The position numbers were made by a program, and so were the translations under genes. Shown piece by piece: positions 44,252 through 51,853 of a DNA stretch of 64,000 nucleotides (within the stretch, counting starts at the first letter, position 1; each line of letters starts with the position of its first letter). The notes under the pieces are model-generated. The model had not been told where the DNA came from. It saw nothing but the letters and a program-made list of their open reading frames with translations, and searched no databases. The stretch is from an uncultured Kiloniellaceae bacterium (lineage in GTDB: Bacteria > Pseudomonadota > Alphaproteobacteria > Kiloniellales > Kiloniellaceae): positions 682,001 through 746,000 of the forward strand of contig CANMQP010000007.1 in assembly GCA_947500035.1 (NCBI GenBank). Reading direction: 5' to 3'.

Positions 44252-45232
44252 TTAACCTTCGATCCGCATGCCCAGTTCGTCAACCAACTTGCGGAAGGTG
44301 TTGTACTGGCCCTGGATGAAGACGTTCGCATCTTCCGGGTTCATGAGCTCAATGATGGAGCCTCGGGCTTCCATGGTGCTGCGGAATTTTTCGTCCTGGG
44401 TGGCGGTGGCCATCCAGTCGCCCCACTTTTTCGCAACCTCGTCGGGCAGATCGTCCGGACCGGCAATGCCCGTCCAGCCGACAAGCTGATGCAAGGCGGG
44501 TTTGCCCAGGTCGGCCGCGGTCGGCGCATCAAAGCCGGCGACCGGCTCGGCTGTTGTAACCAGGATCGGCTTCAACTGGCCATTTGAGACAAAGCTGGCG
44601 AGGGCCGAGGAGTTCGTGCAGAGGAATGCCGCGGTGCCGTTCAAGACCGCCGTTGCAGCCGCGCCACCACCCTTTTGCGGAATGTGTGTTGCCTTCTCCA
44701 GCGGATTCTCGACACCGAATTCCTTCAAGACCATAACGGCTGCCAGATGCAGCAGCGAGCCGACGCCGGAAGAGCTGTAGGACACACCGCCTTCGTTCAC
44801 TTTGGCGACGAGATCCTCCATTGAGTCGATCCCGCTATCGACCCGCACGGCACAGGCAACCGGGTTGATCTCATAGACCGTGACGAAACGGAAATCGTCG
44901 AGTGTGTAAGGCAGCGTCGCCTTCATCGCGGGGTTCACGGAATGCGAGCCGACCCGCGCGAACAGCATGGTATAGCCGTCGCCCTTTGCGTTTTGAACCG
45001 CGACCGAACCGGTCGCGCCGCCTGCGCCCGTCACGTTCGCCATGATCAGCGGCTTGCCCACGGCGTTTCCAAGCGGCTCCGCAATGGTCCGCGCCGATAT
45101 ATCGGTCGCGCCACCGGCACCGTAGGGGATAACCATGTTGATCGGGCGTTGCGGATAGTCGTCGGCCAGCGCCGTCGTCGCCGTGAAGCCGAGAACCGCG
45201 GCCCCCAGCATTGCCAGTTTAAGCTTTTTCAT
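44252..45232 (-). CDS. tctC: Tripartite tricarboxylate transporter, periplasmic binding protein TctC
   Basis: 326 residues from the ATG of MKKLKLAMLGAAVLGFTATT (GGGAGGAAAAA upstream; signal peptide to about ALADD). Bug-family receptor: YPQRPINMVIPYGAGGATDI at the mature start, ANVTGAGGATGSVAVQNAKG and the ligand loop YSSSGVGSLLHLAAVMVL. It captures a carboxylic acid and delivers it to TctAB. Carries a divergent promoter region and LysR gene upstream. Confidence 0.93.
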   Translation of the reverse strand: MKKLKLAMLGAAVLGFTATTALADDYPQRPINMVIPYGAGGATDISARTIAEPLGNAVGKPLIMANVTGAGGATGSVAVQNAKGDGYTMLFARVGSHSVNPAMKATLPYTLDDFRFVTVYEINPVACAVRVDSGIDSMEDLVAKVNEGGVSYSSSGVGSLLHLAAVMVLKEFGVENPLEKATHIPQKGGGAAATAVLNGTAAFLCTNSSALASFVSNGQLKPILVTTAEPVAGFDAPTAADLGKPALHQLVGWTGIAGPDDLPDEVAKKWGDWMATATQDEKFRSTMEARGSIIELMNPEDANVFIQGQYNTFRKLVDELGMRIEG

Positions 45233-45314
45233 TTTTTTCCTCCCTTGCAAAACAAGCCCGAATTCAATCTGGAACAGTCGTATGACCAACCCGGAAGATA
45301 CGGTTTCTTGACAA

Positions 45315-45341
45315 ATTATAATGTTAAGGCAATTTTGTAAA
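45315..45341 (-). promoter_or_regulatory. Possible promoter of the tctCBA operon
   Basis: Minus strand: TTTACA (45336-45341) and TATAAT (45315-45320) spaced 15 bp, in the AT-rich spacer 83 bp before the tctC ATG. The spacing is short, so this is tentative. Confidence 0.35.
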
Positions 45342-45364
45342 AAGCCACAATAGATTACATTGCG

Positions 45365-45381
45365 TGTAAGTTTTTCTTACA
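45365..45381. promoter_or_regulatory. LysR-type operator candidate
   Basis: TGTAAG-TTTTT-CTTACA is a perfect 17-bp dyad 16 bp upstream of the lysR ATG and upstream of the tctC promoter, the classic position for a LysR regulatory site in a divergent pair. Confidence 0.5.
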
Positions 45382-45397
45382 TTTAGGGTTACCTGGA

Positions 45398-46318
45398 ATG
45401 TCGATTCGGATGCTGAAAACGCTGATTGCGGTCGAGGAAAACGGCACGTTCAGCGCGGCCGCCGATGCGGTTTTCGTCACCCACGCCGCCGTCAGCCAGC
45501 AGATGAAAGCCCTGGAGGCGGAGTGGGGCGTCACCATCTTCGACCGCTCGCGGCGCACGCCTGAACTCACGCCGACTGGCCGGGCTCTGGTGGCGAAATC
45601 ACGTGAAATCGTAAAGGCTTACGAGAATATTGTCCCCTCTGTCCTAGGCGATGACGGCCTAGCCGGTGAGTTGATGCTCGGGGCCGTGCCCACCACCTTG
45701 ACGGGCCTGGTTCCGCTTGCGGTCTCCCTGCTCAAGGTTCCCTACCCCGACCTTCACGTCGGGGTCCAGCCCGGCCTCACGACAGACCTGCTGTACCAGG
45801 TTGAACGCGGCAATGTGGATGCGGCCATCATTTCGAAGCCCGGAGTGATTCCCCGGGGTCTCGCGTGGCACGATATCGCATCCGAGGCCCTGCAACTACT
45901 CGCCGCGCAGGAAACCGAAAGTGACGATCCGATCTTTCTGCTCAAGAACAATCCCTTCATCCGTTTCTCGCGCAACGCCGTGGTGGGGATGATGATCGAA
46001 AACTGGCTTCAGAAGAAAAAGATCGAGGTGGCGGATTCGATGGAGCTGGAAGGACTGGAGGCCATTTCCAGTATGGTGCTCTGTAACATGGGGGTCTCGA
46101 TCGTGCCGCGCCGCTGCGTGCAGGTGATGAACCCGCTTCCCCTCAAACGCATCTCTCTGGGCCCGGACGCCCCTGTCCGCCAGTTGGGATTGATCAGCCG
46201 TCAGGACAACGCAAAAGCGCGCGTCATCGATGAAGTTTGCCTGAAACTTCGCGAGGCCGTCGAGATCGGCCAGTTCTCGCCAGGCAAACTGAGGAGCGCC
46301 GCCAGCGGTGACGATTGA
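45398..46318 (+). CDS. LysR-family regulator, divergent from tctCBA
   Basis: 306 residues, full length. Helix-turn-helix MSIRMLKTLIAVEENGTFSA, AAADAVFVTHAAVSQQMKAL; effector domain from about residue 90 (GELMLGAVPTTLTGLVPLAV). Divergent from tctC with a perfect dyad between them, so it probably controls the transporter operon and itself. Its end overlaps the TauE/SafE gene by 11 bases. Confidence 0.88.
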   Translation: MSIRMLKTLIAVEENGTFSAAADAVFVTHAAVSQQMKALEAEWGVTIFDRSRRTPELTPTGRALVAKSREIVKAYENIVPSVLGDDGLAGELMLGAVPTTLTGLVPLAVSLLKVPYPDLHVGVQPGLTTDLLYQVERGNVDAAIISKPGVIPRGLAWHDIASEALQLLAAQETESDDPIFLLKNNPFIRFSRNAVVGMMIENWLQKKKIEVADSMELEGLEAISSMVLCNMGVSIVPRRCVQVMNPLPLKRISLGPDAPVRQLGLISRQDNAKARVIDEVCLKLREAVEIGQFSPGKLRSAASGDD

Positions 46319-47054
46319 ATTCACGCTCTATTTGCTTCTCGGCGCGGCCGCGGGCGGATTTATTAACGGCCTGGCAGGCTTCGGCACGGCTCTCTTCGCC
46401 CTGGGCTTCTGGCTGCAGATCATGCCGCCGGTCCAGGCGGTTTCCATCGCTGTCGTGATGTCGGTGTTCAGTGGCGTTCAGGGTGTCTGGCTGGTCCGCC
46501 ACAGCATGATGGCGCAGCCCAGAAGGCTGCTGCGGTTTCTGCTGCCGGCGCTGGTCGGGGTGCCCTGCGGCGTGGCGGCGTTGGCGGTTCTGGATCCTAC
46601 GGTCCTGAAACTGGTTATCGCGGCCCTGCTGATTATCTACGGCGGCTTCTTCACCGCCCGGCGCAACCTGCCGAAGTTCACCCGCCCCACGCCCGTCATC
46701 GACAGCACAGTCGGATTTGCCGGGGGCGTCCTCGGCGGCGCGGCGTCTCTGTCAGGCGCCTTGCCCACGATCTGGTGCTCCATGCGGCCCTGGCCAAAGG
46801 CCGAAACCCGCGCGATACTGCAGCCTTACAATGTCGTAGTTCTAGGACTGACCGCCTTCCTTTTTGCGCTGCAGGGTGCTTATGGATGGGAGACCTTGAA
46901 GCTGATCGCCATCGCCCTGCCCTCAACCATGATCGCGGCACAGATCGGTATCTTTGTTTTCAAGAAACTCACCGACGATCAGTTCCGCCGCTTGATCATC
47001 GCGATGATGTTTCTATCAGGCATCGTGCTGCTGATCCGCGAAATGCTGGGTTAA
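46308..47054 (+). CDS. TauE/SafE-family membrane permease
   Basis: 248 residues, GTG start overlapping the end of lysR. Seven to eight hydrophobic segments and the family motif GGFINGLAGFGTALFALGFW at about 14-33, repeated in weaker form at GFAGGVLGGAASLSGALPTI (about 131-150). These permeases export sulfite, organosulfonates or other small anions. Placement beside the acid-transport and fumarase/Sdh-like genes suggests export of a related anion; this is inference. Confidence 0.85.
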   Translation: MTIEFTLYLLLGAAAGGFINGLAGFGTALFALGFWLQIMPPVQAVSIAVVMSVFSGVQGVWLVRHSMMAQPRRLLRFLLPALVGVPCGVAALAVLDPTVLKLVIAALLIIYGGFFTARRNLPKFTRPTPVIDSTVGFAGGVLGGAASLSGALPTIWCSMRPWPKAETRAILQPYNVVVLGLTAFLFALQGAYGWETLKLIAIALPSTMIAAQIGIFVFKKLTDDQFRRLIIAMMFLSGIVLLIREMLG

Positions 47055-47077
47055 AAACCTCCAGTCCGTATTTCGGA

Positions 47078-47758
47078 TCAGCCGATCAGTTCATCGCTCC
47101 GGTCGTCGGTCTCACCGAAGCGTTTCAGCACGGCAGGTTTGGTCCCTTCGTAGACCTTGGCCAGGTTGGCTGAAATCTTGGCGTTTTCCCGCTCGAAGAG
47201 GGAGTTGCCCGCCAGGTCGCTTTCCACGATGAAGGGGCCCATCTTTTCGGCTTCCAAAACCCACATGGCCTGTGCAAGACCGAGTTCCTCGTTCCAGTGG
47301 ACGGTCTTCACCCGCTTTACACCGCGGCCCAGCAAGGCGCCGGTGCCGTAGCCGACCGTCGTCAGATAGATCGCGCCGTTGGGCACGAAGTGATCCTTGT
47401 AGTCCTGCGCGCTCATTCCGCCCTTGCCGATGATCAGCTTCGCACCCGACTTGGCCATCCAAGCGCCGATCCATTTGGAGAAGCGGAAGGAGGCCGTGGC
47501 CGTCACTGCGCCCATGTTGTAGCTGCCGTCCGGATTGATGGCCGCAGCGGGTGAGCAGTGGAAGTTCGCGGCGCTCTCCGCAGGCAACTCCATGGGGATG
47601 TTCGCATTCTGCTCCAGCGCGCGCATGTAGACTCCCTCGCGCGCGGTATAGATCAGCCCGTCGAGATAAACGATGTCACCCAGTTTCAATTCGGCCAGAG
47701 CTTCCGGCGTGGGCGTCGTGCTTAAGCGGATTTCTCGTGGCTTTGAGGGGGTTCCCAT
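47078..47758 (-). CDS. Class I fumarase/tartrate dehydratase-type beta subunit
   Basis: 226 residues of the fumarase beta-subunit family (TtdB/FumA C-terminal domain): LKLGDIVYLDGLIYTAREGV, HCSPAAAINPDGSYNMGAVT (about 67-86), KLIIGKGGMSAQDY and HWNEELGLAQAMWVLEAEKM. Together with the alpha subunit it forms an oxygen-sensitive 4Fe-4S hydratase acting on a C4 dicarboxylate such as fumarate, mesaconate or tartrate. Its start overlaps the alpha gene by 37 bases. Confidence 0.9.
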   Translation of the reverse strand: MGTPSKPREIRLSTTPTPEALAELKLGDIVYLDGLIYTAREGVYMRALEQNANIPMELPAESAANFHCSPAAAINPDGSYNMGAVTATASFRFSKWIGAWMAKSGAKLIIGKGGMSAQDYKDHFVPNGAIYLTTVGYGTGALLGRGVKRVKTVHWNEELGLAQAMWVLEAEKMGPFIVESDLAGNSLFERENAKISANLAKVYEGTKPAVLKRFGETDDRSDELIG

Positions 47759-48684
47759 TCCACAGTCTCCCGGCGTTGATAGTCAGTGAACCAGTCCGGG
47801 TCGGTGCGGTGCTCCACACGCCCGTCGGGATAGACCCGCGCCACTGCCCGGCGCGAGGAAAGGCAGAAGGCATGAACCGACATCTGCATGCCGCCGGTAT
47901 GGCAATAGCCCACTTCGATATTGGCGTCGATCACCATGGATTTGCCGACAAAACCCATGGCGCCCATGCCGATGGAATTGCCCAGTTCCTTCAGTTCCAG
48001 CTCAAGCTCGGCAATCCTGGGGTCGGGATTTCTTGATCCGACGACCCTCAGACAGGCGGCGCGCTTGCCCAGGACCATGCAGGTGTCTTTGCAGCCACCC
48101 AGGCCAATGCCGATGATGGCCGGCTGGCAGGCCAGACCCCGCTTGCCGAAGGCAACCAGGCTGTCCAGGTAAAAGCGCTTGATCCCCTGGATACCGTCCG
48201 AGGGGAACAGCATCCGGTAATCGGTGCCGAAAAGCCCGCCCTTGTGCACGGTGATCAGATCGATCCATTCACCGCCCGGCTCGTAGCCGTATTCGATCTC
48301 GGGCGCGCCGATGCCGACATTATTGTTGTGATCGGTCCGCCAGAGCGGATGAACCCGGTTGGGCCGCAGCGGCACGCCGTTGGTCGCCTTGGCGGTCGCG
48401 CGCCTGAGGGCCGCCTCCAAGGCAACCGGCCCGCCTTCCACCTGGGTCTCGTTACCCATCTTCACGTACCAACGCGGTGTCCCGGTATCGCCGCACATGG
48501 CGCGGCCATCCTCTTTGGCGGCCTTGTAGTTTTCCAGCATCGCATGGAGCACAAAGGACGAGAGGTCGCCGTCCTCGACCTCTGCGGCGGCCTGTAGCCC
48601 CTGCAGATAATCGTCCGGAATTTCGATGGCCGCCTTCGCCATCAGGACTTCGGCGGTCTTTTCAATCAAATCAAGGGAGATCAT
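47722..48684 (-). CDS. Class I fumarase/tartrate dehydratase-type alpha subunit
   Basis: 320 residues. Cluster-ligand motifs are visible: MCGDTGTPRWYVK (Cys64), IGIGLGGCKDTCMVLGKRAA and VGYCHTGGMQMSVH (Cys near 264), consistent with three cysteine ligands of the 4Fe-4S cluster. Its start overlaps the flavoprotein stop by one base (TAATG), so hydration follows dehydrogenation in one operon. The natural substrate cannot be read from the sequence. Confidence 0.9.
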   Translation of the reverse strand: MISLDLIEKTAEVLMAKAAIEIPDDYLQGLQAAAEVEDGDLSSFVLHAMLENYKAAKEDGRAMCGDTGTPRWYVKMGNETQVEGGPVALEAALRRATAKATNGVPLRPNRVHPLWRTDHNNNVGIGAPEIEYGYEPGGEWIDLITVHKGGLFGTDYRMLFPSDGIQGIKRFYLDSLVAFGKRGLACQPAIIGIGLGGCKDTCMVLGKRAACLRVVGSRNPDPRIAELELELKELGNSIGMGAMGFVGKSMVIDANIEVGYCHTGGMQMSVHAFCLSSRRAVARVYPDGRVEHRTDPDWFTDYQRRETVEWEPPQSHEKSA

Positions 48685-50447
48685 TATCCTGCCTCCACCA
48701 GTGTTTCGGGCTCGCCGTCGGGCAAGATCGTTTCGCCCGGCCGTACGATCGTAAAGCGGACATCCTCGCGACCGACCTCAACAGCGTTCCCGCGTTTGCG
48801 GGCGACCGTGAAATAGGAGTCTTCCATCACGCCCGCCTCGGGGAAGTCCTCGCGGAAGTGCGCGCCACGGGAGTTTTCCCGCGCCAGTCCCGCCTTGGCG
48901 ATGACTTCAGACACATCGCAGAGGGATCTGAGGTTCAGCCAGTCGTGCCAGGTGAGATTGAATGCCAGGTTGCTTCCATCAACCCCCAACTCCATCAGCT
49001 CAGAACTGATTTCGCCAACGCGCCGGACACCGCGCTCCATGCCCGGCGCGGTCCGCATCACGCCGACATCTTCCCACATGACATCCTGCAGTGTCTTGCG
49101 CAGTTCCTGAATCTTCGCCGGTTTTCTTGACAGCGGATGGCAGGCACGTTCGACCTCCCGGCTTAGCACAGCTTCATCGGGATCACGCAGCGCGCCCATT
49201 TTGCGGATATCCGCGCCCATTACATCACCGGCAACGCCGCCATAGACGGTGGAGTTCGCCACACCGTTGCCGCCCAGACGGTTTGAGCCATGGGCGCCGC
49301 CGGCGTCCTCACCGGCAACGTAGAGGCCTTTCATCTGCGTGCGGGTGTCCGGATCCACGACAACGCCGCCCATGAAGTAGTGAGCCGTCGGCACGACCTC
49401 GACTTTACCCGCCGCCAGATCGAACCCGCTATCCGCGCAACGCTTGACCATGCCGGGAAATTTTCGCCGCACATTCTCCGGGCCCAGATGGCTCATGGAA
49501 ATAAATACACCGCCATTTTCGGTGACGTTGCTCTTGCGCATTTCCGCGTAGATGCTGCGGCTGACCACATCCCGTGTCGCCCGCTCGCCCTGCGAATCAT
49601 AGTCGAACATGAAGCGCTGCTCGGCGCCATTGAGCAACTGACCACCCGCGCCACGCAGGCCCTCCTCGAGCACCGTACCGGTCATCTTGGTATGCTCGCC
49701 CGCCAGAAGCCCGGTGGGATGAAACTGTACCATTTCCATATCGCGCAGAGGCAAGCCGATGCGCAGCGCCATGGCCAGGCCATCCATGGTCTTATCGCCC
49801 GAGGGCGTATGGAACTTGTACATGGTCGGGCCGCCGCCCGTGGCCATCAGGACGGTCTTCGCGCGCACGAAGCGGAAGCGGCCGCTGCGCATATCGATGA
49901 AAAGAACCCCCGCCAGCGAAGCGCCGTCACGGGTCGGGATCAGTCCGATCGCGCGATGCTCCTGAAGCTTCTCGAGGGGGCGCGAGAGGATCTGTTCCAT
50001 CAGGCGGTTGATGATCTCGATGCCGGTCAAATCGCCCTTATGCACCGTGCGATCGGCCGTCTGACCTGCAAAGGCTTTTTGATGCAGCGTCCCGTCGGCA
50101 TTGCGGTCGAAGAAGCAGCCCACCTCGTTCTCCAATTCACGCACCCGCACCACCGCCTGCTCGCAGAGCTTCCACGCCATGTCCTGGTCCGGCAGCCACT
50201 TGCCGCCGATGATCGTATCCATGAAGTGACGCTCGACGGTATCACCGCCGCCCAGGGCAACGTTGTAGCCGCCCTGCACCATCCGGGTACAGCCGCACTT
50301 GCCAATCAATCCCTTAACCGCAATGGTGATCTTGGTGCCCGCAGGGGCAGACTGCTGGGCATGCAAGGCCGCAAAGAGACCTGCGCCGCCGGTGCCCAGG
50401 ATCAGAATATCGGTGTCATGGCGCTCAATGCCGTGGTTCGAAGACAT
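48684..50447 (-). CDS. Divergent succinate dehydrogenase/fumarate reductase-like flavoprotein
   Basis: 587 residues with an N-terminal FAD domain (ILILGTGGAGLFAALHAQQS) and family active-site residues: QFHPTGL (H243), R292 in the ATRDVVSRS segment, H356 in PTAHYFMGGV and R390 in GSNRLGGNG. Two departures stand out. The histidine that binds FAD covalently in SdhA/FrdA (SHT) is replaced by Cys53 (GCT). The substrate pocket TEG is LEEG (E261-E262), and RGEGG is RGAGG. It is followed by a class I fumarase and preceded by its own b-type and iron-sulfur subunits. A substituted succinate/fumarate substrate, or operation mainly as a reductase, is likely. Confidence 0.85.
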   Translation of the reverse strand: MSSNHGIERHDTDILILGTGGAGLFAALHAQQSAPAGTKITIAVKGLIGKCGCTRMVQGGYNVALGGGDTVERHFMDTIIGGKWLPDQDMAWKLCEQAVVRVRELENEVGCFFDRNADGTLHQKAFAGQTADRTVHKGDLTGIEIINRLMEQILSRPLEKLQEHRAIGLIPTRDGASLAGVLFIDMRSGRFRFVRAKTVLMATGGGPTMYKFHTPSGDKTMDGLAMALRIGLPLRDMEMVQFHPTGLLAGEHTKMTGTVLEEGLRGAGGQLLNGAEQRFMFDYDSQGERATRDVVSRSIYAEMRKSNVTENGGVFISMSHLGPENVRRKFPGMVKRCADSGFDLAAGKVEVVPTAHYFMGGVVVDPDTRTQMKGLYVAGEDAGGAHGSNRLGGNGVANSTVYGGVAGDVMGADIRKMGALRDPDEAVLSREVERACHPLSRKPAKIQELRKTLQDVMWEDVGVMRTAPGMERGVRRVGEISSELMELGVDGSNLAFNLTWHDWLNLRSLCDVSEVIAKAGLARENSRGAHFREDFPEAGVMEDSYFTVARKRGNAVEVGREDVRFTIVRPGETILPDGEPETLVEAG

Positions 50448-50450
50448 GCT

Positions 50451-50792
50451 TTACACCGCCTGCAGAAAAAAGGTGCCCGAGACGAAGAAAGCCGCTGCGA
50501 CCGCGCCCGCGGCCAGGCTTTTCTGGCGTCCGGACCAGGGCAGCCATTCCAGCGCCATGAGCCGCAGCCCACCGAAAAAGTGCACCGCCAGCAAAAACAC
50601 CAGGCCGAACTCGGCAACCTTGACCAGCGGGTTCTCCGCCAGCGCCAGATAGCTGTCCAAACTCACGGGGTCGGTGAGGGCGAGAGAGAGCAGGTAGAAG
50701 TGTGCCGGCAAAAACAGCGCCAGACCGAGCCCGGAGACACGGTGCAACGCGAAGGCAAACCAGAGCGGGTGACTGCGGTGCGGACGGATCAT
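50451..50792 (-). CDS. Succinate dehydrogenase cytochrome b-like membrane subunit (SdhC-like)
   Basis: 113 residues from the ATG overlapping the previous gene stop (ATGA). Three hydrophobic helices. The first holds the HRVSGLGLALFLPAHFYLL motif (S-x-H pattern of SdhC quinone/haem ligation) and the second HFFGGLRLMALEW. A longer open frame through here is a shadow. It anchors the flavoprotein complex and takes electrons to or from the quinone pool. Confidence 0.82.
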   Translation of the reverse strand: MIRPHRSHPLWFAFALHRVSGLGLALFLPAHFYLLSLALTDPVSLDSYLALAENPLVKVAEFGLVFLLAVHFFGGLRLMALEWLPWSGRQKSLAAGAVAAAFFVSGTFFLQAV

Positions 50793-51121
50793 AGAAACGT
50801 CACGGCCCAGACGGCCCGTCCTCCCATAGCCAAAAGGATCACACAAACACTCCAGGTGAAGACGCTGAGAGCCGCCTCCTTCACACCGAGGGTCTCGTGC
50901 AGGATAACCCGAAGGCCGATGGCGGCATGCAGAGAAACCGCCACGACAAAAATGCCGTAAAAGAGAAACCACGCGAGGCTGCCCTGGGTACGGCCGAGGA
51001 TCTCCGCCGCACTCAGGCCATCCTGGACAGCATAAATCATCACCGCGATATGACCCAGGGTCAGGGGCGCCATGATCAGGGCCGTGATCCGCTGCAGCAT
51101 ATACAGACGCATATCGAGCAT
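50789..51121 (-). CDS. Membrane anchor subunit of the Sdh-like complex (SdhD-like)
   Basis: 110 residues with three hydrophobic helices: LQRITALIMAPLTLGHIAVM (with a candidate haem His), WFLFYGIFVVAVSLHAAIGL (second His) and VFTWSVCVILLAMGGRAVWA. Its position between the iron-sulfur subunit and the b-type subunit and its size support the call. Three-base gap from the iron-sulfur gene. Confidence 0.78.
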   Translation of the reverse strand: MLDMRLYMLQRITALIMAPLTLGHIAVMIYAVQDGLSAAEILGRTQGSLAWFLFYGIFVVAVSLHAAIGLRVILHETLGVKEAALSVFTWSVCVILLAMGGRAVWAVTFL

Positions 51122-51124
51122 CGG

Positions 51125-51853
51125 CTACTTCCGCCTCTTGAAGAAGGAAGCGGCGGTGGCGCGCTTGAGGCCCGCGATCGCTTTCATGGGATTGAGCTCG
51201 TTGGGACAGTAGAGCGTGCAGCTGCCCTGGCTGTGACAGTTGTGGCAGCCGCCGTTCCCCGAAACCGCATCCAGGATCGTCTGCTGATCGGCGTCCTTTG
51301 CGTCGTTGTACAGGGTCCAGGCCCGCTGCAACGCCGCCGGCCCCAGATAGTCCGCATTGCCCGTCACCGTGTCGCAGGCCGCATAGCAGACGGAACAGTT
51401 GATGCACTCGATGCCGGTATCCGCCTCAACCCGTGCCGGGCTCGCCGGGTTGACCGCTTCAATCGGATCATCGCGTGTTTTGGAAGGATGGTGTACGCCG
51501 GCCGCCTTGACCCACTTATCGAAAAACGGGTCCATGTCGGTGGCGAGGTCTTTGATGACCGGCAGATTGCGCAGCGGCGCCACGGTCACCTTTTGTCCGT
51601 CGAGCACTTTCTTCACATGTGTGCGGCAGGTCCAGCGCGGTACGCCATTGACCATCATCGCGCAGGAACCGCACATGCCGACGCGACAGGCATAGCGGTA
51701 GGAAAGCGTTGGATCTTCGTTTTGCTGAACCCAAGAGACCACGTCCAGAACGGTTTGGCTGTCCTGTGCCGGCACCTTAAAATCTTCGAAACGGCCGCCG
51801 TTCGCGTCGCCGCGCCAAATCGATACGTCCAGTTCGTCCCTGCCCATGGACAA
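51125..51853 (-). CDS. Succinate dehydrogenase/fumarate reductase-like iron-sulfur subunit
   Basis: 242 residues. 2Fe-2S ferredoxin domain: CRVGMCGSCAMMVNG with the distal Cys in PRWTCRTH. 4Fe-4S: GIECINCSVCYAACD. 3Fe-4S: CHNCHSQGSCTLYCPNELNP, with one more cysteine than the usual CxxxxxC...CP of SdhB, so its cluster type may differ. TTG is chosen because GGAG lies seven bases upstream; an ATG at 51847 is an alternative. First gene of the sdh-like/fumarase operon. Confidence 0.87.
   Translation of the reverse strand: MSMGRDELDVSIWRGDANGGRFEDFKVPAQDSQTVLDVVSWVQQNEDPTLSYRYACRVGMCGSCAMMVNGVPRWTCRTHVKKVLDGQKVTVAPLRNLPVIKDLATDMDPFFDKWVKAAGVHHPSKTRDDPIEAVNPASPARVEADTGIECINCSVCYAACDTVTGNADYLGPAALQRAWTLYNDAKDADQQTILDAVSGNGGCHNCHSQGSCTLYCPNELNPMKAIAGLKRATAASFFKRRK

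Noticed and set aside
45307-45312. TTGACA on the plus strand as the lysR -35 box
   Set aside because: No matching -10 sequence lies at the right distance.
46308-47054. Assigning the TauE/SafE permease as a sulfite exporter
   Set aside because: The family handles several anions and no sulfonate enzyme gene is evident here.
50451-51407. 318-codon frame covering the SdhC-like gene
   Set aside because: Only the last 113 codons encode a recognisable membrane subunit. The first part is a shadow of the SdhD-like and iron-sulfur genes.
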